This document shows, piece by piece, positions 18,134 through 27,056 of a stretch of DNA of 64,000 nucleotides (position 1 is its first letter; each line of letters begins with the position of its first letter). Below the pieces are notes generated by a model, which had not been told where the DNA came from, did not search any database, and was given only the letters and a program-made list of their open reading frames with translations. The stretch comes from Alistipes sp. (GTDB taxonomy: Bacteria > Bacteroidota > Bacteroidia > Bacteroidales > Rikenellaceae). The stretch is from assembly GCA_017416915.1 (NCBI GenBank), contig JAFQAN010000005.1:1-64000 (forward strand), written 5' to 3'. Made by a program: the position numbers and the translations under genes.

Positions 18134-18319
18134 ATGAAAAATTCAACTTTATGTCTGCTGTCCGCCCTCGGTGGTGCCTTGGTCGGCGCAATGGTAACGG
18201 CGTTGGTTACGCCCCAGTCAGGTAAGGAGCTTCGCAACAAGATTAGCAACGCAATGAGTGAGGCGAAGGAGAAGTTTACGCACCACAACGGCGAGTGCCA
18301 ATGTGGCTGTGATGAGTAA
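18134..18319 (+). CDS. YtxH-domain small membrane protein
   Basis: 61 residues: one N-terminal membrane segment with small residues (LLSALGGALVGAMVTALV), the typical TPQSGKELRNKI block of YtxH-type proteins, then an amphipathic helix and a Cys-rich end (CQCGCDE), which is unusual and might bind a metal. Associated with envelope stress in other bacteria by family. Followed 15 bases later by another small membrane protein. Confidence 0.8.
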   Translation: MKNSTLCLLSALGGALVGAMVTALVTPQSGKELRNKISNAMSEAKEKFTHHNGECQCGCDE

Positions 18320-18334
18320 TCATTTGGTTGGGCT

Positions 18335-18622
18335 ATGTCGTTGTTGCTATGTGTTTTAAGTCTATGGTTAGGGGTGTTTGCCCTATCTGTGGCGATGACT
18401 ATATGGTTGGCTCAGCTGACCCAAAGTGCTATCCTTGCACTTGTCATCGTAGGCGTGTTTTACACTCTTTTGTCTTGGCTGATATATAGGCTATGGCTGC
18501 ACCGTACCATACGCGGTTGGCGAGGACGACTTAACACCGTCTATGAGGTTAGCGAAACACTTGAATTGGCGATGCAACGTGTACGCCTAATAATGAAAAA
18601 AGTGGCAGACTTACTGGGTTAG
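18335..18622 (+). CDS. Small two-helix membrane protein (holin-like fold, function unknown)
   Basis: 95 residues with two long hydrophobic helices (about 3-30 and 32-52) and a basic amphipathic C-terminal helix (RLNTVYEVSETLELAMQRV). YtxH genes are commonly followed by such proteins, often labelled phage-holin-like. The stop codon lies inside the loop of a terminator hairpin. Confidence 0.6.
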   Translation: MSLLLCVLSLWLGVFALSVAMTIWLAQLTQSAILALVIVGVFYTLLSWLIYRLWLHRTIRGWRGRLNTVYEVSETLELAMQRVRLIMKKVADLLG

Positions 18623-18640
18623 GTCTGCCACAAATTTTCT
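18602..18640 (+). terminator. Terminator overlapping the end of the small membrane protein gene
   Basis: GTGGCAGAC pairs with GTCTGCCAC (9 bp), followed by AAATTTTCT; the left arm is inside the coding region. Confidence 0.7.
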
Positions 18641-18655
18641 CCGTTTGATGGTTGG

Positions 18656-19216
18656 CTAAATGCCATCAATGAGATGTTCAACAACTATCTTTATGCCGAT
18701 GATTATCAGTATCGCACCGCCCGCAAAGCCCGCCCTTGGACCTAAGCGTGAGCCTACACAACTCCCTAAATAAACGCCTGTAAATGAGAGAAGTAGTGTT
18801 ATTGTTCCGATAATCGTTGCCGCCATCCATATATTCACACCGAGGAATGCCATTGACACGCCGACAGCCAGCGCGTCGATGCTTGTCGCCACCGCCAAAA
18901 CAAACATCTTACGAGGACGCAAATCATCATCCTGTTCGGCATCATCAGCCCACGCCTCTCGCATCATATTTACACCGATTACGAGCAGCAGTAGGAAGGC
19001 TATCCAGTGGTCGATGTCGCTTACCGCTGCCGAGAAGCTATGTCCAAGCCAATAGCCAATAATGGGCATAAGTGCCTGAAAACCACCAAACCACACGCCC
19101 GTAATAAGCGCGTGTTTGGGCGATACTCGCCTTAGCGACAGACCCTTGCCGAGCGACACCGTAAAGGCATCCATTGCAAGACCTATACCAATGATTATCA
19201 GTTCAATAATACCCAT
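18656..19216 (-). CDS. mntP: Manganese efflux pump MntP
   Basis: Six-helix membrane exporter of Mn2+. The two internal repeats are visible: GIGLAMDAFTVSLGKGL in the first half and VATSIDALAVGVSMAF in the second, each with the membrane-embedded Asp needed for transport. 186 residues is standard. No yybP-ykoY-like leader is evident upstream (19217-19245 is too short). Lies 30 bases downstream of nfo on the same strand. Confidence 0.92.
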   Translation of the reverse strand: MGIIELIIIGIGLAMDAFTVSLGKGLSLRRVSPKHALITGVWFGGFQALMPIIGYWLGHSFSAAVSDIDHWIAFLLLLVIGVNMMREAWADDAEQDDDLRPRKMFVLAVATSIDALAVGVSMAFLGVNIWMAATIIGTITLLLSFTGVYLGSCVGSRLGPRAGFAGGAILIIIGIKIVVEHLIDGI

Positions 19217-19245
19217 CTTTGAACCGCTGCTTTAACCACTCTATG

Positions 19246-20091
19246 CTATGCTCTCTCGAAGTTGCGTAGCTTTGCTACCTCCTCTGCCCAAATCGCCTCG
19301 TTGGGAGTTTCGAGAATAAGAGGAATATTGTCAAAACGAGCGTCCGAAGCGATATACTTGAAGCACTCCCAGCCAATCTCGCCCTCGCCGAGTGGTGTGT
19401 GGCGGTCGATGCGGCTGCCTAACGGGCGCATAGCGTCGTTGAGGTGCATACCACGCAGGTAGCCAATACCCACAACTCTATCCAGCTCCTCGAAGGTGCG
19501 CTCACACGCCTCTCGGTTGCGCAAGTCGTAGCCCGCTGCAAAGGCGTGGCACGTGTCGATGCAGATGCCCACGCGGCTCTTATCCTCGACACGCTCAATA
19601 ATATATGCCAGATGTTCGAACCTATATCCGAGGTTAGACCCCTGACCCGCCGTATTCTCGATGACCGCCGTAATACCCTTTGTGCGCTCCAATGCCATAT
19701 TTATCGACTCGGCGATAAGCTGCAACGACCCCTCCTCGCTGATGCGCTTTAAGTGGCTGCCAGGGTGGAAGTTAAGGCGGTCAAGACCCAATAGCTCACA
19801 GCGCTCCATCTCCTCGAAGAAGGCGTCGCGCGACTTGTCGAGACCCTCCTTGTCGGGGTGTCCGAGGTTGATTAGATAGCTATCGTGCGGCAACACCTGC
19901 TGTGCGGTGAAGCCCGCCTCGCTCATAGCGCGACGAAATGTCTCAATTTGCTCGGGCGTGAGTGCGGGTGCCGACCACTGACGCTGGTTCTTGGTGAACA
20001 GCGCAAAGGCGTTTGCCCCAATAAGCTGTGCGTTGCGTACGGCATTCTCGATGCCCCCCGATGCACTGACGTGCGCTCCAAAGTATTTCAT
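19246..20091 (-). CDS. nfo: Deoxyribonuclease IV (AP endonuclease)
   Basis: Zn-dependent AP endonuclease of base-excision repair. ATG 20091 gives the conserved N-terminus [13 protein letters not shown]; a GTG/ATG nine bases upstream is less likely. Metal-ligand motifs are present: [50 protein letters not shown] and LETPNE. About 281 residues. Promoter at 20129-20136; mntP follows closely. Confidence 0.95.
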   Translation of the reverse strand: MKYFGAHVSASGGIENAVRNAQLIGANAFALFTKNQRQWSAPALTPEQIETFRRAMSEAGFTAQQVLPHDSYLINLGHPDKEGLDKSRDAFFEEMERCELLGLDRLNFHPGSHLKRISEEGSLQLIAESINMALERTKGITAVIENTAGQGSNLGYRFEHLAYIIERVEDKSRVGICIDTCHAFAAGYDLRNREACERTFEELDRVVGIGYLRGMHLNDAMRPLGSRIDRHTPLGEGEIGWECFKYIASDARFDNIPLILETPNEAIWAEEVAKLRNFERA

Positions 20092-20128
20092 AACTCTCAA
20101 TCTTTATTATATTGGGATATATTGCTTG

Positions 20129-20136
20129 CAAAGATA
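20129..20136 (-). promoter_or_regulatory. -7 promoter box for nfo-mntP
   Basis: The minus strand reads TATCTTTG, about 37 bases upstream of the nfo ATG at 20091. Confidence 0.7.
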
Positions 20137-20159
20137 GTCATTTTTTGAAAAAAAGATTT

Positions 20160-20167
20160 TATCTTTG
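20160..20167 (+). promoter_or_regulatory. -7 promoter box for the DUF3078 gene
   Basis: TATCTTTG, 40 bases before ATG 20207; divergent from the nfo promoter. Confidence 0.7.
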
Positions 20168-20206
20168 TGCGGTAATAGTGATTTATAACGAACTAAACTT
20201 TAAGAT

Positions 20207-21274
20207 ATGAAGAAATTTTACGCAATTACAACGTTGGCGGCACTCTTTATGATGGGTAATGCCACGGCTCAGGTATCTATCGACGAGGTGGCTACCACCA
20301 CGGAGGCAACCTTCGAAAATGAGGTGAAAGGCGATGTTGTCGAGGCAGACTTTGTCTCGGAGGCAAAGCGTCGTGCCGACCGTATCGCCCTGCGCAAGGA
20401 GCGCAACACGGTCGATTTCTCGGCAAACCTGCACGGCTCGCTCACGGCATTTAGCAAGTCGTGGCAGGCGGCAGGCGACAACACCATCACAATCCTTGCC
20501 AACGTAAACTTCCTGCACACCTTCAAGAAGGGTAAGTTTACGCTGACAAACACCGCATCGGCGAAGTTTGGCTACAACAATATGAAGATCGACCTTATGG
20601 GTGATGGTGTGCAGAAGGGCGTATGGTTCAAGAATGTCGATGAGATAGCCCTCTCGACAGCTCCCCAGTGGGCGATGGTCAAGAACTGGACCTATGGTGC
20701 TAACATCAAGTTCCGTACGCAGTTTGCCCGTGGCTACGATGCTCGCGGCGACCAGCAGAAGGATGTCAATCCCGTATCAAACTTTATGACCCCGGGTTAT
20801 CTCGATGCATCACTCGGTTTTACCTACGTGTTGCCCTCGGAGAAGTTCCCGCTTAAAGTGAATATCTCGCCGATAGCTATGAGTGCCACCTATCGCCACG
20901 ACCTATCGACGACGAAGGACTACGGCGTGCTGACAGGTCGCTCGAAGTATGAGGGAGGTCTCTCGTTGCAGCTCGATTTTGACCGTACGTGGGGTAAGAA
21001 TGGCTGGTTGCGCTACCGCACCACAGCCTACTCGTTCTATGGCTGGATTACCGACCTGTCGTCGATGGCAAAGTTTGAGGCTACCGAGGATAAACCTAAG
21101 TATGAGCACGTTGTGCCTACGGTGCGTTGGGAGAATACCATCGACATCAAGGCGACAAAGTACATATCTACACAGATTTATGTGCAGCTCTACTACAACA
21201 AGGCTGAAATCAACAAGTTACAGGTACAATCTATGCTTAGCGTAGGTCTTACCTATACATTCAAAAACAAGTAA
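20207..21274 (+). CDS. DUF3078-type outer-membrane protein
   Basis: Signal peptide (KKFYAITTLAALFMMGNATAQ), a helical linker rich in Lys/Arg (AKRRADRIALRKERN), then repeated aromatic beta strands ending LSVGLTYTFKNK, consistent with a beta-barrel. Motifs such as FMTPGYLDASLGFTYV and ISPIAMSATYRH match the DUF3078 family of Bacteroidota. Function unknown. 355 residues. Transcription likely ends before or within the cruciform elements that start eight bases after its stop. Confidence 0.8.
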   Translation: MKKFYAITTLAALFMMGNATAQVSIDEVATTTEATFENEVKGDVVEADFVSEAKRRADRIALRKERNTVDFSANLHGSLTAFSKSWQAAGDNTITILANVNFLHTFKKGKFTLTNTASAKFGYNNMKIDLMGDGVQKGVWFKNVDEIALSTAPQWAMVKNWTYGANIKFRTQFARGYDARGDQQKDVNPVSNFMTPGYLDASLGFTYVLPSEKFPLKVNISPIAMSATYRHDLSTTKDYGVLTGRSKYEGGLSLQLDFDRTWGKNGWLRYRTTAYSFYGWITDLSSMAKFEATEDKPKYEHVVPTVRWENTIDIKATKYISTQIYVQLYYNKAEINKLQVQSMLSVGLTYTFKNK

Positions 21275-21281
21275 TTTGTTC

Positions 21282-21406
21282 TTTGTTGTGATAAGGGGTC
21301 ATCTACTGCCGCTAACGAATTATCTCGTCAATGGGTAGTACGTCTAAGTACAGCCTATCGCCTCGAAATTCGCCGAGCGTTGTATCTAACCCCTTCTGAC
21401 AACAAA
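21282..21406. repeat. Cruciform-forming element A
   Basis: Outer arms TTTGTTGT-GAT-AAGGGGT (21282-21299) and ACCCCTT-CTG-ACAACAAA (21389-21406) pair as 8 + 7 bp around a GAT/CTG internal loop. Inside are a hairpin ATGGGTaGTAC/GTACaGCCTAT and a CTCG/CGAG hairpin. No coding potential. Same plan as element B directly downstream, with different arm sequence. Confidence 0.75.
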
Positions 21407-21410
21407 TTTA

Positions 21411-21537
21411 GCTTGGCGTGATAAGGGCGCATCTGCGGCACGAAACTCAGATGCCGCGAATGGGAAATACATCATAGTATGTCCCATCCACGGCACTGTC
21501 ATTTCGCACCACATCTGCAACCCTTCTGACACCAAGC
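21411..21537. repeat. Cruciform-forming element B
   Basis: Outer arms GCTTGGcGT-GAT-AAGGG (21411-21427) and CCCTT-CTG-ACaCCAAGC (21521-21537) with the same GAT/CTG internal loop as element A. Internal hairpins: CATCTGCGGC region and ATGGGAnATAC/GTATGTCCCAT. Length and arrangement match element A; the paired changes in the arms suggest structure is under selection. Confidence 0.75.
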
Positions 21538-21774
21538 AATCTCGCTGCTGAACGTGGGTAGCACTTGGCTCCTGACACCAAGTAATTTTGTTGGGGCGTG
21601 GGTAGCACTTTGCATCCTTTTGACGCACATTCAACAAGTGGTATTTGTGCGCTGAGGTGCGTTGTTGAGTAGTGCGCCGAGAAACAAATTAGGGAGTTTA
21701 GCGAGTTTAAGAAGTGCGGACGTTGCCCACTAAAACCACTATCTTTAACCTCTGTCTCCTACTTAGGAAAGATT
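21538..21774. other. Degenerate third copy and leader of the protease gene
   Basis: The 14-base direct repeat CGTGGGTAGCACTT occurs at 21553-21566 and 21597-21610 beside CTCCTGACACCAAG, resembling the right arm of element B. This looks like a decayed third element. The rest up to the protease start shows no gene. Confidence 0.5.
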
Positions 21775-23493
21775 ATGTCTGAGAAAAAACGTAACATACT
21801 ATCGTTGGCAATACTTATTGCTCTGCTATCGGGACTACTATGGATAGGTATTCTGCTGGGTCGTAGTGCCGAGCAGCGCCGTGTGCGTGCATATCTTGCG
21901 GAGCTGCCCACCACGGCACAGCAGACGACAAATGCGCAGTTGGAGCAGCTCGCTGCCGACATCCTCGCAATGGAGCAATATATGGCAAACAGCGATAAGA
22001 TGATGCAGACGATACTCAGCATACGCAACGCCTACGTCGATCCTATATCGCTGGACTCGATATACGAGGTGGCGATACCCAAGCTCCTCGCCGAGCTGGA
22101 CCCACACTCCGAGTACATCCCTGCGAAGAGTTTTCAGCAGGTAAACGAGTCGTTGGAGGGTGAGTTTGACGGCATAGGCATAGTCTTCAACGCCATGACC
22201 GACACCATCACCGTACTCAACGTCATACCGCAAGGTCCGAGCGACAAGGCGGGGGTGCGTGCTGGCGACCGTGTGATACTGATTGATGGTCGCGAGGTGG
22301 CAGGGCAGAAACTTGCGCAGGACTCAATGGTTAGGCTTATGCGCGGACCGCGTGGCTCCAACGTGAAGCTATCCGTAAAGCGTGGAGGCATCGACAACCT
22401 TGTCGATATTGACATCACGCGCGCCCCCATCGAGCTTCACAGCATCGAGACGGCATTTATGCTCGATGACGAGGCGAAGATTGGCTTTATACGTCTGTCG
22501 CAGTTCTCGCGTACCTCGCATAGCGAGATGCGTCAGGCGATAGATAAGCTGCGTGGCGAGGGTGCTAAGGCACTCATCGTCGATTTGCGCGGCAACTCGG
22601 GAGGCTTCCTCGACCAGGCAATACTTATTGCCGATGAGTTCCTGCCCGCTAAGCGACTAATTGTATATACCGAGGACCGCAACGGCTACCAGCAGCGAGA
22701 GTTTAGTACAGGACGCGGACACTCTACCGATATGGCATTAGCGGTACTTGTTGATGAGACAAGTGCCTCGTCAAGCGAGATATTGGCAGGGGCGATGCAG
22801 GATAATGACCGAGGCACAATCATCGGACGTCGTACCTTTGGTAAGGGGTTGGTGCAGACACAGATACCATTTGCCGATGGCTCGGCGATACGTCTTACCG
22901 TGGCACGTTACTACACACCCACGGGGCGCTCGATACAGAAGCCATACACCCCTGGCGACGAGATGTCGTACCATATGGACATCATAAACCGCTACGTCAA
23001 TAACGAGCTTTTCTCGGCGGACTCGATACACTTTGCCGACTCGTTGAAGTTTACCACGCCTGGTGGCCGTACGGTGTATGGCGGTGGCGGCATTATGCCC
23101 GACATATTCATACCGATAGACACGGTGGGTATGACAAAGTACTACAACGAGGTGTGGAATAGCAACGTGCTGTATCGCTACACGCTCGACTTTACGGATC
23201 GTCATCGTGCCGACATCGACGCTGTGGAGAGCCTCGCGCAACTCGACAGCCTACTATCGGCGCACAACCTTCTGGACGACTTTACGCGCTATGCCGAGCG
23301 CAACGGCATACCTACAAATCGTGCCGAGCTTGCCACATCGCGCCGAATTATCGAGGCGCAGTTACGTGCCTACATCGGGCGCAACGCTCTGGACAATGAG
23401 TCGGGCTTCTACTACAACATCTACCCCATAGACGATGCTATGCAGCGTGCCGTGGCGGAGCTTCGTGAAGAATTAAAACGCAACAAACAATGA
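21775..23493 (+). CDS. C-terminal processing peptidase (S41 family, CtpA/Tsp-like)
   Basis: Periplasmic serine protease with an N-terminal membrane anchor (ILSLAILIALLSGLLWIGIL), a PDZ domain (GEFDGIGIVFNAM to DRVILIDGREVAG) and an S41 core whose Ser/Lys dyad is visible: Ser in VDETSASSSEILAG and Lys in GRRTFGKGLVQTQ. 572 residues with a helical C-terminal region, normal for Bacteroidota CTPs. Such proteases trim or degrade periplasmic proteins. The stop overlaps the next small gene by ATGA, so they are coupled. Confidence 0.93.
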   Translation: MSEKKRNILSLAILIALLSGLLWIGILLGRSAEQRRVRAYLAELPTTAQQTTNAQLEQLAADILAMEQYMANSDKMMQTILSIRNAYVDPISLDSIYEVAIPKLLAELDPHSEYIPAKSFQQVNESLEGEFDGIGIVFNAMTDTITVLNVIPQGPSDKAGVRAGDRVILIDGREVAGQKLAQDSMVRLMRGPRGSNVKLSVKRGGIDNLVDIDITRAPIELHSIETAFMLDDEAKIGFIRLSQFSRTSHSEMRQAIDKLRGEGAKALIVDLRGNSGGFLDQAILIADEFLPAKRLIVYTEDRNGYQQREFSTGRGHSTDMALAVLVDETSASSSEILAGAMQDNDRGTIIGRRTFGKGLVQTQIPFADGSAIRLTVARYYTPTGRSIQKPYTPGDEMSYHMDIINRYVNNELFSADSIHFADSLKFTTPGGRTVYGGGGIMPDIFIPIDTVGMTKYYNEVWNSNVLYRYTLDFTDRHRADIDAVESLAQLDSLLSAHNLLDDFTRYAERNGIPTNRAELATSRRIIEAQLRAYIGRNALDNESGFYYNIYPIDDAMQRAVAELREELKRNKQ

Positions 23494-23699
23494 TAAAACG
23501 AATTATAGGGGTACTCTTTACTCTCGTAACACTTGCTATTGTGGTCTTTGCCGTGATGAACTACGGCAACTACCGCTCGATGCTCGGTACAAAGCCGGCA
23601 AACGATGTCGCAACGCCCGAAGAGCAAGTGGAGGCAGCAGATAGCGTTGAGGTGGCAGATGCCATTGTTGAGGCATCGGACGCCGTAGCTGTCAGGTAG
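23490..23699 (+). CDS. Small single-pass membrane protein, function unknown
   Basis: 69 residues: a hydrophobic N-terminal helix (IIGVLFTLVTLAIVVFAVM) and an acidic Ala/Val/Glu-rich tail without recognisable domain. It overlaps the stop of the S41 protease by four bases, implying translational coupling and perhaps a role with the protease; no family recognised. Confidence 0.7.
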   Translation: MIKRIIGVLFTLVTLAIVVFAVMNYGNYRSMLGTKPANDVATPEEQVEAADSVEVADAIVEASDAVAVR

Positions 23700-23741
23700 C
23701 AGAGTCCCACCATAACCGACCACAAACTAACCGTTGAGACG

Positions 23742-24422
23742 ATGAAGATACTTGTTGTTGAGGATGAACCCTCGTTGAGGGAGCTTATCGAGCGCGAGCT
23801 GCGCGGCGAGGGCTATGTTGTGGAGACGGCTGCCGACTATATCTCTGCCGAGACGAAGATTGTGGGCTACAACTACGACTGCATACTTCTCGATATTATG
23901 CTCCCTGGCGGCTCGGGTCTCGACCTGCTTGCCAAGCTACGCGATATGGGGCGACGCGAGAATGTCATCATTATCTCGGCGCGTGATTCTGTCGATGACC
24001 GTGTTCACGGCTTGGAGCTTGGGGCTGACGACTACCTTGCTAAGCCCTTCCATATGGTGGAGCTGGTGGCACGTGTGCGCAGTGTGCTACGTCGAGGACG
24101 TAGCGGTGGTGGGCTTACTATCGACCTTGGCAATGTCTCGTTAGACCCCGCGTCGCGCCGTGTAACGGTGGCGGGCAAGGGTATCGACCTGCTGAAAAAG
24201 GAGTTTGATATATTGCTCTACTTTATGCAGCGCCCCGACCATATCATCGACAAAATAGTGCTTGCCGAGGCGGTCTGGGGCGACTATGCCGACGAGTCGG
24301 ACAACTTCCACTTCGTCTATGCACAGATAAAAAATCTGCGTCGCCGCTTGGAAGATGCCGCTGCATCTATCGAGATACGCGCCGTCTATGGCTTTGGCTA
24401 CAAACTAACGCTCAAAGAGTAA
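23742..24422 (+). CDS. OmpR/PhoB-family response regulator
   Basis: Receiver domain with acidic pocket (VVEDEPSL), phospho-acceptor Asp in CILLDIMLPGGSG, conserved Ser (IIISARD) and Lys (DYLAKPF), then a winged-helix DNA-binding domain (LLKKEFDILLYFMQRPDHII to FVYAQIKNLRRRLEDA...VYGFGYKL). 226 residues. The cognate kinase starts six bases after its stop. Confidence 0.95.
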   Translation: MKILVVEDEPSLRELIERELRGEGYVVETAADYISAETKIVGYNYDCILLDIMLPGGSGLDLLAKLRDMGRRENVIIISARDSVDDRVHGLELGADDYLAKPFHMVELVARVRSVLRRGRSGGGLTIDLGNVSLDPASRRVTVAGKGIDLLKKEFDILLYFMQRPDHIIDKIVLAEAVWGDYADESDNFHFVYAQIKNLRRRLEDAAASIEIRAVYGFGYKLTLKE

Positions 24423-24428
24423 CAGACA

Positions 24429-25703
24429 ATGAAGCTCATCTATCGCATAACGCTCTACCTCGCGGCCGCTATGATACCCATTATGGCGCTGTGGGGTACG
24501 TTCTTCTACTTTGCGATGGTGAACGAGATTAACGACGAGGCGGATGATATGCTCTCGGACTATGCCGAGCTGATTATCTCACGTTGCCGTGAGGGACGCC
24601 CCCTGCCGTCGCTCAATAGCGGCTCCAACAATAGCTATACGATAACCCCTGCCGACGACGAGGAGGTGGCGAACTACCGTGGCGAGAGGTTTGTGGACCG
24701 CGAGGTCTATATTCCCGAGCTGGACGACACCGAGCCAGCACGTGTGCTTATCCGACTATTTACTGATGAGGAGGGTCGCTACCTGCGTTTGGAGGTCGCC
24801 ACGCCCACCTTCGAGAAGGAGGATTTGCTACGCACCATCTTAGGCTCGATAGCCGCACTTATTGCACTGCTTGTGGTGGTCGTGGTGTTGCTTGCGGTCG
24901 TTGTTGTGCGTCGCTCGTTGCAGCCCCTATATGCGCTACTCAAATGGTTGGATGGCTATACCCCAGGCAGTGGCGCGGGTCGTGTGCCTGTAAGTAGCGA
25001 CGTCGTTGAGTTTAAGCGTCTTAGTGAAGCGGCACAGAGAGCCGTAAATCGCTCCGAGCAGCTGCTCGACAGGCAGAAGCAGTTTATCGGCAACGCCTCG
25101 CACGAGCTGCAAACGCCGCTTGCCGTCATCGGAAACCGCGTTGAGTACCTTATGGACCATACCCAGCTTAGCGAGGAGCAACTCGCCGAGCTATCGAAGA
25201 TACAGCACTCGTTGCGCCATAGCGTACGTCTTAACCGCACCTTGCTGATGCTTATGCGTATCGAGAGCGGGCAGGTGGGCGAGAGCGAACGTCTCGACCT
25301 CGGAGAGCTTGTTCGAGAGGTTGTCGGCGACCTTGCCGAGATATATGCCTACCGTGGGCTGAGTGTCGAGTGTTTGGGCGAGAGACATATATTTATATAC
25401 ATAAACGAGGCGATGGCGCGTATGCTCGTTACCAACCTCATCAAGAATGCCTTTGTCCACGCCCCCGAGGGTAGTACTATAACTATCAGGCTGAACGGCA
25501 GCCTATTTACCGTAAGCAACGACGCCTCGGAGTCGCTGGATAGCAGCTGCGTCTTCGACCGCTTCTATACCCATACATCGCGTGAGGGTTCTACGGGCTT
25601 GGGTCTTGCCATCGTGCGCTCGGTGGCGGAGCATTACGGCTTTGTGGCGGAGTACGACTACCGCGATGCGCAGCACCACTTCTCGGTGCGACTACGCCGA
25701 TAA
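24429..25703 (+). CDS. Sensor histidine kinase of the OmpR-type system
   Basis: Two membrane helices (about residues 7-29 and 138-160) flank a periplasmic sensor of about 105 acidic residues; then a HAMP-like region, HisKA with H-box FIGNASHELQTPLAVIGNR, and a HATPase domain with NLIKNAFVHAPEG and TGLGLAIVRSVAEHYGF. 424 residues. Two PepSY-like secreted proteins follow in the same orientation; in Bacteroidota such proteins often neighbour two-component systems, so they may be targets or modulators. Confidence 0.93.
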   Translation: MKLIYRITLYLAAAMIPIMALWGTFFYFAMVNEINDEADDMLSDYAELIISRCREGRPLPSLNSGSNNSYTITPADDEEVANYRGERFVDREVYIPELDDTEPARVLIRLFTDEEGRYLRLEVATPTFEKEDLLRTILGSIAALIALLVVVVVLLAVVVVRRSLQPLYALLKWLDGYTPGSGAGRVPVSSDVVEFKRLSEAAQRAVNRSEQLLDRQKQFIGNASHELQTPLAVIGNRVEYLMDHTQLSEEQLAELSKIQHSLRHSVRLNRTLLMLMRIESGQVGESERLDLGELVREVVGDLAEIYAYRGLSVECLGERHIFIYINEAMARMLVTNLIKNAFVHAPEGSTITIRLNGSLFTVSNDASESLDSSCVFDRFYTHTSREGSTGLGLAIVRSVAEHYGFVAEYDYRDAQHHFSVRLRR

Positions 25704-25904
25704 TTTTTGCCCCTTGTAACGAGCGGGTGGCATCTCTTCAAAAAAAAATCGGCAAAACCCTCACTTTTTCAAATTCATTTCAAATTTGTGTACGACCTTT
25801 GCAGTAGCAACAGGACGAAGAGGGTCTCTATTGTTAGTGTCGAGACCGCTCGACGCCCGACGGCGAATATGTAAAGTAAGTATAAATTTAATAAATTTGA
25901 GATT

Positions 25905-26357
25905 ATGAGAAAGTTTGCAACACTCTTCACGATGCTTATTGTGGCAGTTGCGGCTACCGCAGCAACAGCCCTCTTTATCAATGATGACCGCCCTATAAAG
26001 TATGACGAGCTGCCCGCCGAGGCGCAGTCGTTCGTCAAGAAGAACTTTGCTAAGGAGAAGGTGTCGTACGTAACCGCAGATACGGAGTATTCGCACACCG
26101 AGTATAAGGTGGTGTTCGTTAGTGGCACGAAGATTGAATTTGACGATGCGGGCAACTGGACCGAGGTCGATTGTCGCTACTCGGCAGTACCGCAGAATCT
26201 TGTCCCCGAGGCTATCGCCGACTACGTCCAGAGTAACTACTCGCGAAGCAAGATTGTGGAGCTAAAACGTGAGCATAATACCTGGGAGGCGAAGCTCACA
26301 GGTGGTCTCGAACTGACCTTCGACGGCAATATGCGCCTTATTGACATTGATGATTAG
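25905..26357 (+). CDS. PepSY-like secreted protein (DUF2874)
   Basis: Signal peptide (MRKFATLFTMLIVAVAATAATA), then two copies of a PepSY-like unit: YDELPAEAQSFVKKNF...SHTEYKVVF...KIEFDDAGNWTEVDC and VPEAIADYVQSNY...WEAKLTGGLELTFD. 150 residues. The pattern of a Leu-Pro start, an amphipathic helix and two strands is the PF11396-type family, some of which bind enzymes. Likely periplasmic. Function not known. Confidence 0.85.
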   Translation: MRKFATLFTMLIVAVAATAATALFINDDRPIKYDELPAEAQSFVKKNFAKEKVSYVTADTEYSHTEYKVVFVSGTKIEFDDAGNWTEVDCRYSAVPQNLVPEAIADYVQSNYSRSKIVELKREHNTWEAKLTGGLELTFDGNMRLIDIDD

Positions 26358-26412
26358 TGTGTCCGCGAGAGATTATCTTCCGAGGAGAGTTAAGGTTAAT
26401 AATGAGAATGTT

Positions 26413-26901
26413 ATGAGAAAGTTTGTTTATGTGTTTATGTGTGCTGCGATGCTTGTTGTAGTGGGTTGTGATGACCACTACAACGCGCCGCAGTCGTTGC
26501 GCAACACCTTCAACGAGCAGTACGCAGGTGCTGTGGATGTGGAGTGGGAGAAGAAGCGCGGCTATGCCGTTGTCGATTTCCGTCTGCCTGGTACGTCGAT
26601 GGAGTGCGAGGCGTGGTACACGCTTGACGGAGAGTGGGTTATGACCGAGTTCGACATCTCGTACGACAAGCTGCCCGAGGCTGTGCGTACCTCGTTTGAG
26701 AATGGCTATGGAGTGCAGACGCCCGTTGATGATGTGAAGCGCTTGGAGCGCAACAATGCCGACACCATCTACTTTATCGAGGCCACGGTGGTTGTCAATG
26801 GCTACCTCACGGATATATACCTCGACTACTCGGCTGACGGCAAGTTGCTACGCACGGCTGTCGATGTTGAGGACTACGACTATCTGTCGTTCTACCTATA
26901 A
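26413..26901 (+). CDS. PepSY-like lipoprotein
   Basis: I chose ATG 26413 because it begins a clean lipoprotein signal (MRKFVYVFMCAAMLVVVGC); the open frame extends 72 bases upstream into the previous gene without a plausible N-terminus. The mature part has a half-unit (WEKKRGYAVVDFRLPG) and a full PepSY-like unit (YDKLPEAVRTSFENGY, IYFIEATVVVNG). About 162 residues. Probably co-transcribed with the preceding PepSY-like gene; a strong terminator follows. Confidence 0.8.
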   Translation: MRKFVYVFMCAAMLVVVGCDDHYNAPQSLRNTFNEQYAGAVDVEWEKKRGYAVVDFRLPGTSMECEAWYTLDGEWVMTEFDISYDKLPEAVRTSFENGYGVQTPVDDVKRLERNNADTIYFIEATVVVNGYLTDIYLDYSADGKLLRTAVDVEDYDYLSFYL

Positions 26902-26927
26902 GGTAAATGTGTGTGGGAGGGTAAATA

Positions 26928-26979
26928 AAGGTGGCGTATGTGGTGAACAGTGCAGTTCGCGCATACGCCACCTTTTTTA
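26928..26979 (+). terminator. Terminator after the PepSY-like genes
   Basis: AAGGTGGCGTATG (26928-26940) pairs with CATACGCCACCTT (26962-26974), 13 bp, followed by TTTTTAT. Confidence 0.9.
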
Positions 26980-27056
26980 TGTTGCATCTTCGTAAAAGAT
27001 GCCAAATTTCAGCGACTTAGCTTTAATAGCGTGTCGATAATTCAACGATAGAGCCT

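Noticed and set aside
21282-21537. Treating the cruciform pair as an insertion sequence
   Set aside because: No transposase frame and each unit is only about 125 bp.
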